From JBEKHI01 sp050012355 (GTDB taxonomy: Bacteria; Actinomycetota; Actinomycetes; Streptosporangiales; Streptosporangiaceae), in the NCBI GenBank assembly GCA_050012355.1, contig JBEKHI010000208.1, positions 1-14,267 on the forward strand: a DNA stretch of 14,267 bases, given 5' to 3'. The translations under genes and the position numbers were made by a program. Below the pieces are notes generated by a model, which worked only from the letters and a program-made list of their open reading frames with translations, was not told the DNA's origin and did no database searches. Shown in pieces: positions 12,848 to 14,267 of this stretch; within the stretch, counting starts at the first letter, position 1; every line of letters begins with the position of its first letter.

Positions 12848-14245
12848 CACCACCGAGTTAACCCGGCTGCTCTCCGGGACGGTGTCCGCGTCCCGGAGAG
12901 CAGCCGGTTCCGGCCCGGCGCCGGCCTCCGGTCCGGAGCCGCTGCCCTGACCAGGTTCGGGCTGCGGCTGCGGCCTGGCGTCCGGGCCTGGTTCAGCGCC
13001 CCGCTCAAGTTCGGCCCGCGGGTCGGCGCCGCGGCCAGAACCACCGGAGCCGCCTGGGGTGCCGGGGCTACCGGAACCTCCGGGATCCGCGGGCCGGTCG
13101 TGGCCGGTGAGCAGCGCATCGTCGTAGTGGATCCGCTCGGGCGGGATACCCGCGCGTTTCAGCACCCGGATCGTCTCGGCGACCATCACCGGTGGCCCCG
13201 ATACGTAGGCCTCGCAATCCCGGTGCGGCAGGTAACGGGCGGCGACCCGGCCGACGTTGCCCTGCATGCCCGCGAACGCCGGGTCCTCGGATGTCACGGG
13301 AATGATCTGCAGTCCTGGGTACGCGTCCGCGAGCCGCCACAGATCGGGCAGGTCGTACAGCTCTTCCCTTCGCCGCGCGCCATAGAACAGGTAAATCTTC
13401 CGCGGGCAAGTCGATGATTCCTTCACCGCCTGTTCGATGATCGCCTTCAGCGGGGACAGTCCCGTTCCGCCGGCCACGCAGAGCAGGTCACGGCGGCCGG
13501 CGTGGCGGAGCACCATAGTGCCGAGGGCCGGGCCGAGTATCAGGTCGGTGCCGGGCGGTGAGTGCTGGACGAGGGCGTTGCTGACCCAGCCTCCGGAGAC
13601 GGCGCGGACGTGGAAGATCATCAGCCCGTCCTCGCGGGGTCGGCAGGCGATCGAATACGATCGCCAGACCCTCGGCCAGCGCAGCGACTGGACGGTGACG
13701 TGCTGCCCGGCTTCGTAGTCCAGCAGCTGGTCGGGCGCGACGGTCAGCACCGCGATGCCGTGGTGGCGCCGCTCGTTCCCGATCACCTCAGCGGTGTAGT
13801 ACGCGGGCGCGTAGACGCCGGCCTCCTCCGCGGCGCCGATCATGATGCTTGACGCGGCGGCGTAGGCCTGGGTCCAGGCGTCCTGAGCGGCGGGAGTGAA
13901 CGCTGGCCCCGCGAACGAGCGCAAGGTCGCGATCAGCGCCTCGCCCACCGCGTTGTACATGACAGGTTCCACACCGAACTTGCGATGGTCGCGGCCGAGC
14001 TGACCGAGGTACTCCGCGAGTTCTTCCGGAGTGCTGAGTGACTCCACGATGCGGACGAGGGCGGCCAGCAGCCGGTCGCGCTGGTGGTCCATGGCCGGCG
14101 GGAACATGGCACGGAGCTGCGGGTAACGAGCGAACAGCCTCCCGTAGAAGAAGCCAGCCGCTTTGTCCCCCGCCTGCGCGACAATGGCGAAGGTCTCCCG
14201 GATCGAAACAATCGCCGGATCAGGCAGCAGCGACGACGACGCCAC
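12683..14245 (-). CDS. hmp: Flavohemoglobin (nitric oxide dioxygenase type) with unusual C-terminal extension
   Basis: This 520-aa protein is a globin fused to an FAD/NAD(P) reductase. Bacterial flavohemoglobins oxidise NO to nitrate with O2 and NAD(P)H. The globin (1-145) keeps the key residues: B10 Tyr34 (FFYGRLF), CD1 Phe48, E7 Gln55, proximal His87 (GRDHRKF), Tyr97 (MYNAVGEAL) and a Glu at 140/141. The FAD domain has RSYS (195-198). The NAD domain has GGTGLSP (259-265) and SGPPVMV (349-355), ending near residue 380. The usual length is about 400 aa. Here a Gly/Pro/Glu-rich tail runs from about 381 to 455, then through a strong hairpin and 165 bases antisense to the methyltransferase gene. 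The start is a GTG at 14245, and the frame stays open to the window edge, so the true start may lie outside. Confidence 0.9.
   Translation of the reverse strand: MASSSLLPDPAIVSIRETFAIVAQAGDKAAGFFYGRLFARYPQLRAMFPPAMDHQRDRLLAALVRIVESLSTPEELAEYLGQLGRDHRKFGVEPVMYNAVGEALIATLRSFAGPAFTPAAQDAWTQAYAAASSIMIGAAEEAGVYAPAYYTAEVIGNERRHHGIAVLTVAPDQLLDYEAGQHVTVQSLRWPRVWRSYSIACRPREDGLMIFHVRAVSGGWVSNALVQHSPPGTDLILGPALGTMVLRHAGRRDLLCVAGGTGLSPLKAIIEQAVKESSTCPRKIYLFYGARRREELYDLPDLWRLADAYPGLQIIPVTSEDPAFAGMQGNVGRVAARYLPHRDCEAYVSGPPVMVAETIRVLKRAGIPPERIHYDDALLTGHDRPADPGGSGSPGTPGGSGGSGRGADPRAELERGAEPGPDARPQPQPEPGQGSGSGPEAGAGPEPAALRDADTVPESSRVNSVVLPPESLRGPGDQLKLAALVVDRQQVPLLGGREAALRADRQVLARHVLGRFVDPP
12863..12907. terminator. 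Strong bidirectional hairpin between convergent genes
   Basis: CCGGCTGCTCTCCGGGAC (12863-12880) and its exact inverse (12890-12907) form an 18-bp perfect stem with a 9-nt loop, starting 15 bases after the methyltransferase stop. There is no T-tract, as is common for actinomycete terminators. It should end transcription from the methyltransferase side. On the opposite strand it lies inside the flavohemoglobin reading frame. Confidence 0.85.
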
Positions 14246-14267
14246 TTCCAGCCGTTCGCCGCTCTCT

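Noticed and set aside
1..14267. Search for CRISPR repeats, IS ends, tRNAs, phage or defence genes
   Set aside because: No spaced identical repeats, transposase or integrase motifs, tRNA-like cloverleaf or defence-type domains were seen. All sizeable genes belong to ordinary metabolic or regulatory families.

Overview
The window looks like chromosome of a high-GC actinomycete. GC is high throughout, third codon positions are almost always G or C, start codons are often GTG, and MmyB-type and XRE-cupin regulators are present. The sugar ABC operon carries no ATPase of its own, which is also typical of actinomycetes. I see no mobile element, CRISPR array, tRNA or rRNA.

Region 1 (1-7353, + strand) is a sugar-utilisation operon. 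A promoter-like segment with a 32-bp dyad operator leads into a lipoprotein sugar-binding protein. Two CUT1 (MalF/MalG-type) permeases follow, joined by ATGA overlaps, and then a 1357-aa cytoplasmic GH38 alpha-mannosidase. The likely scheme is capture of a mannose-containing oligosaccharide, import energised by a shared ATPase encoded elsewhere (MsiK-type), and intracellular trimming by the mannosidase. The sugar specificity is inferred from the hydrolase.

Region 2 (7354-10739, - strand) reads from right to left: an SDR oxidoreductase, an epoxide-hydrolase-family alpha/beta hydrolase, a small CBM48 (glycogen-binding-like) protein, and an XRE-cupin regulator. Between the CBM48 domain and the regulator lies a badly deleted relic of a TrxB-like NAD(P)/FAD oxidoreductase on the + strand (8254 to about 8440). 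Three of its segments survive in three different frames. The CBM48 ORF now reads antisense through this relic, gaining a non-homologous tail of about 75 residues and ending exactly where the regulator starts. A three-half-site operator overlaps the regulator's start.

Region 3 (10740-12847, + strand) holds a MmyB-like regulator, divergent from the SDR gene and probably transcribed leaderless, then a stand-alone MetE-C-terminal-like zinc methyltransferase.

Region 4 (12683-14245, - strand) is a flavohemoglobin (NO dioxygenase type) that converges on the methyltransferase gene. Its reading frame does not stop at the end of the NAD domain. It continues as a Gly/Pro/Glu-rich tail, through a strong 18-bp-stem hairpin, and 165 bp into the antisense of the neighbouring gene.

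I see no clearly new multi-gene system. The most interesting items are the decayed oxidoreductase with the protein tail made from it, the flavohemoglobin tail, the operator-like dyads, and a rare-codon patch inside the mannosidase gene.
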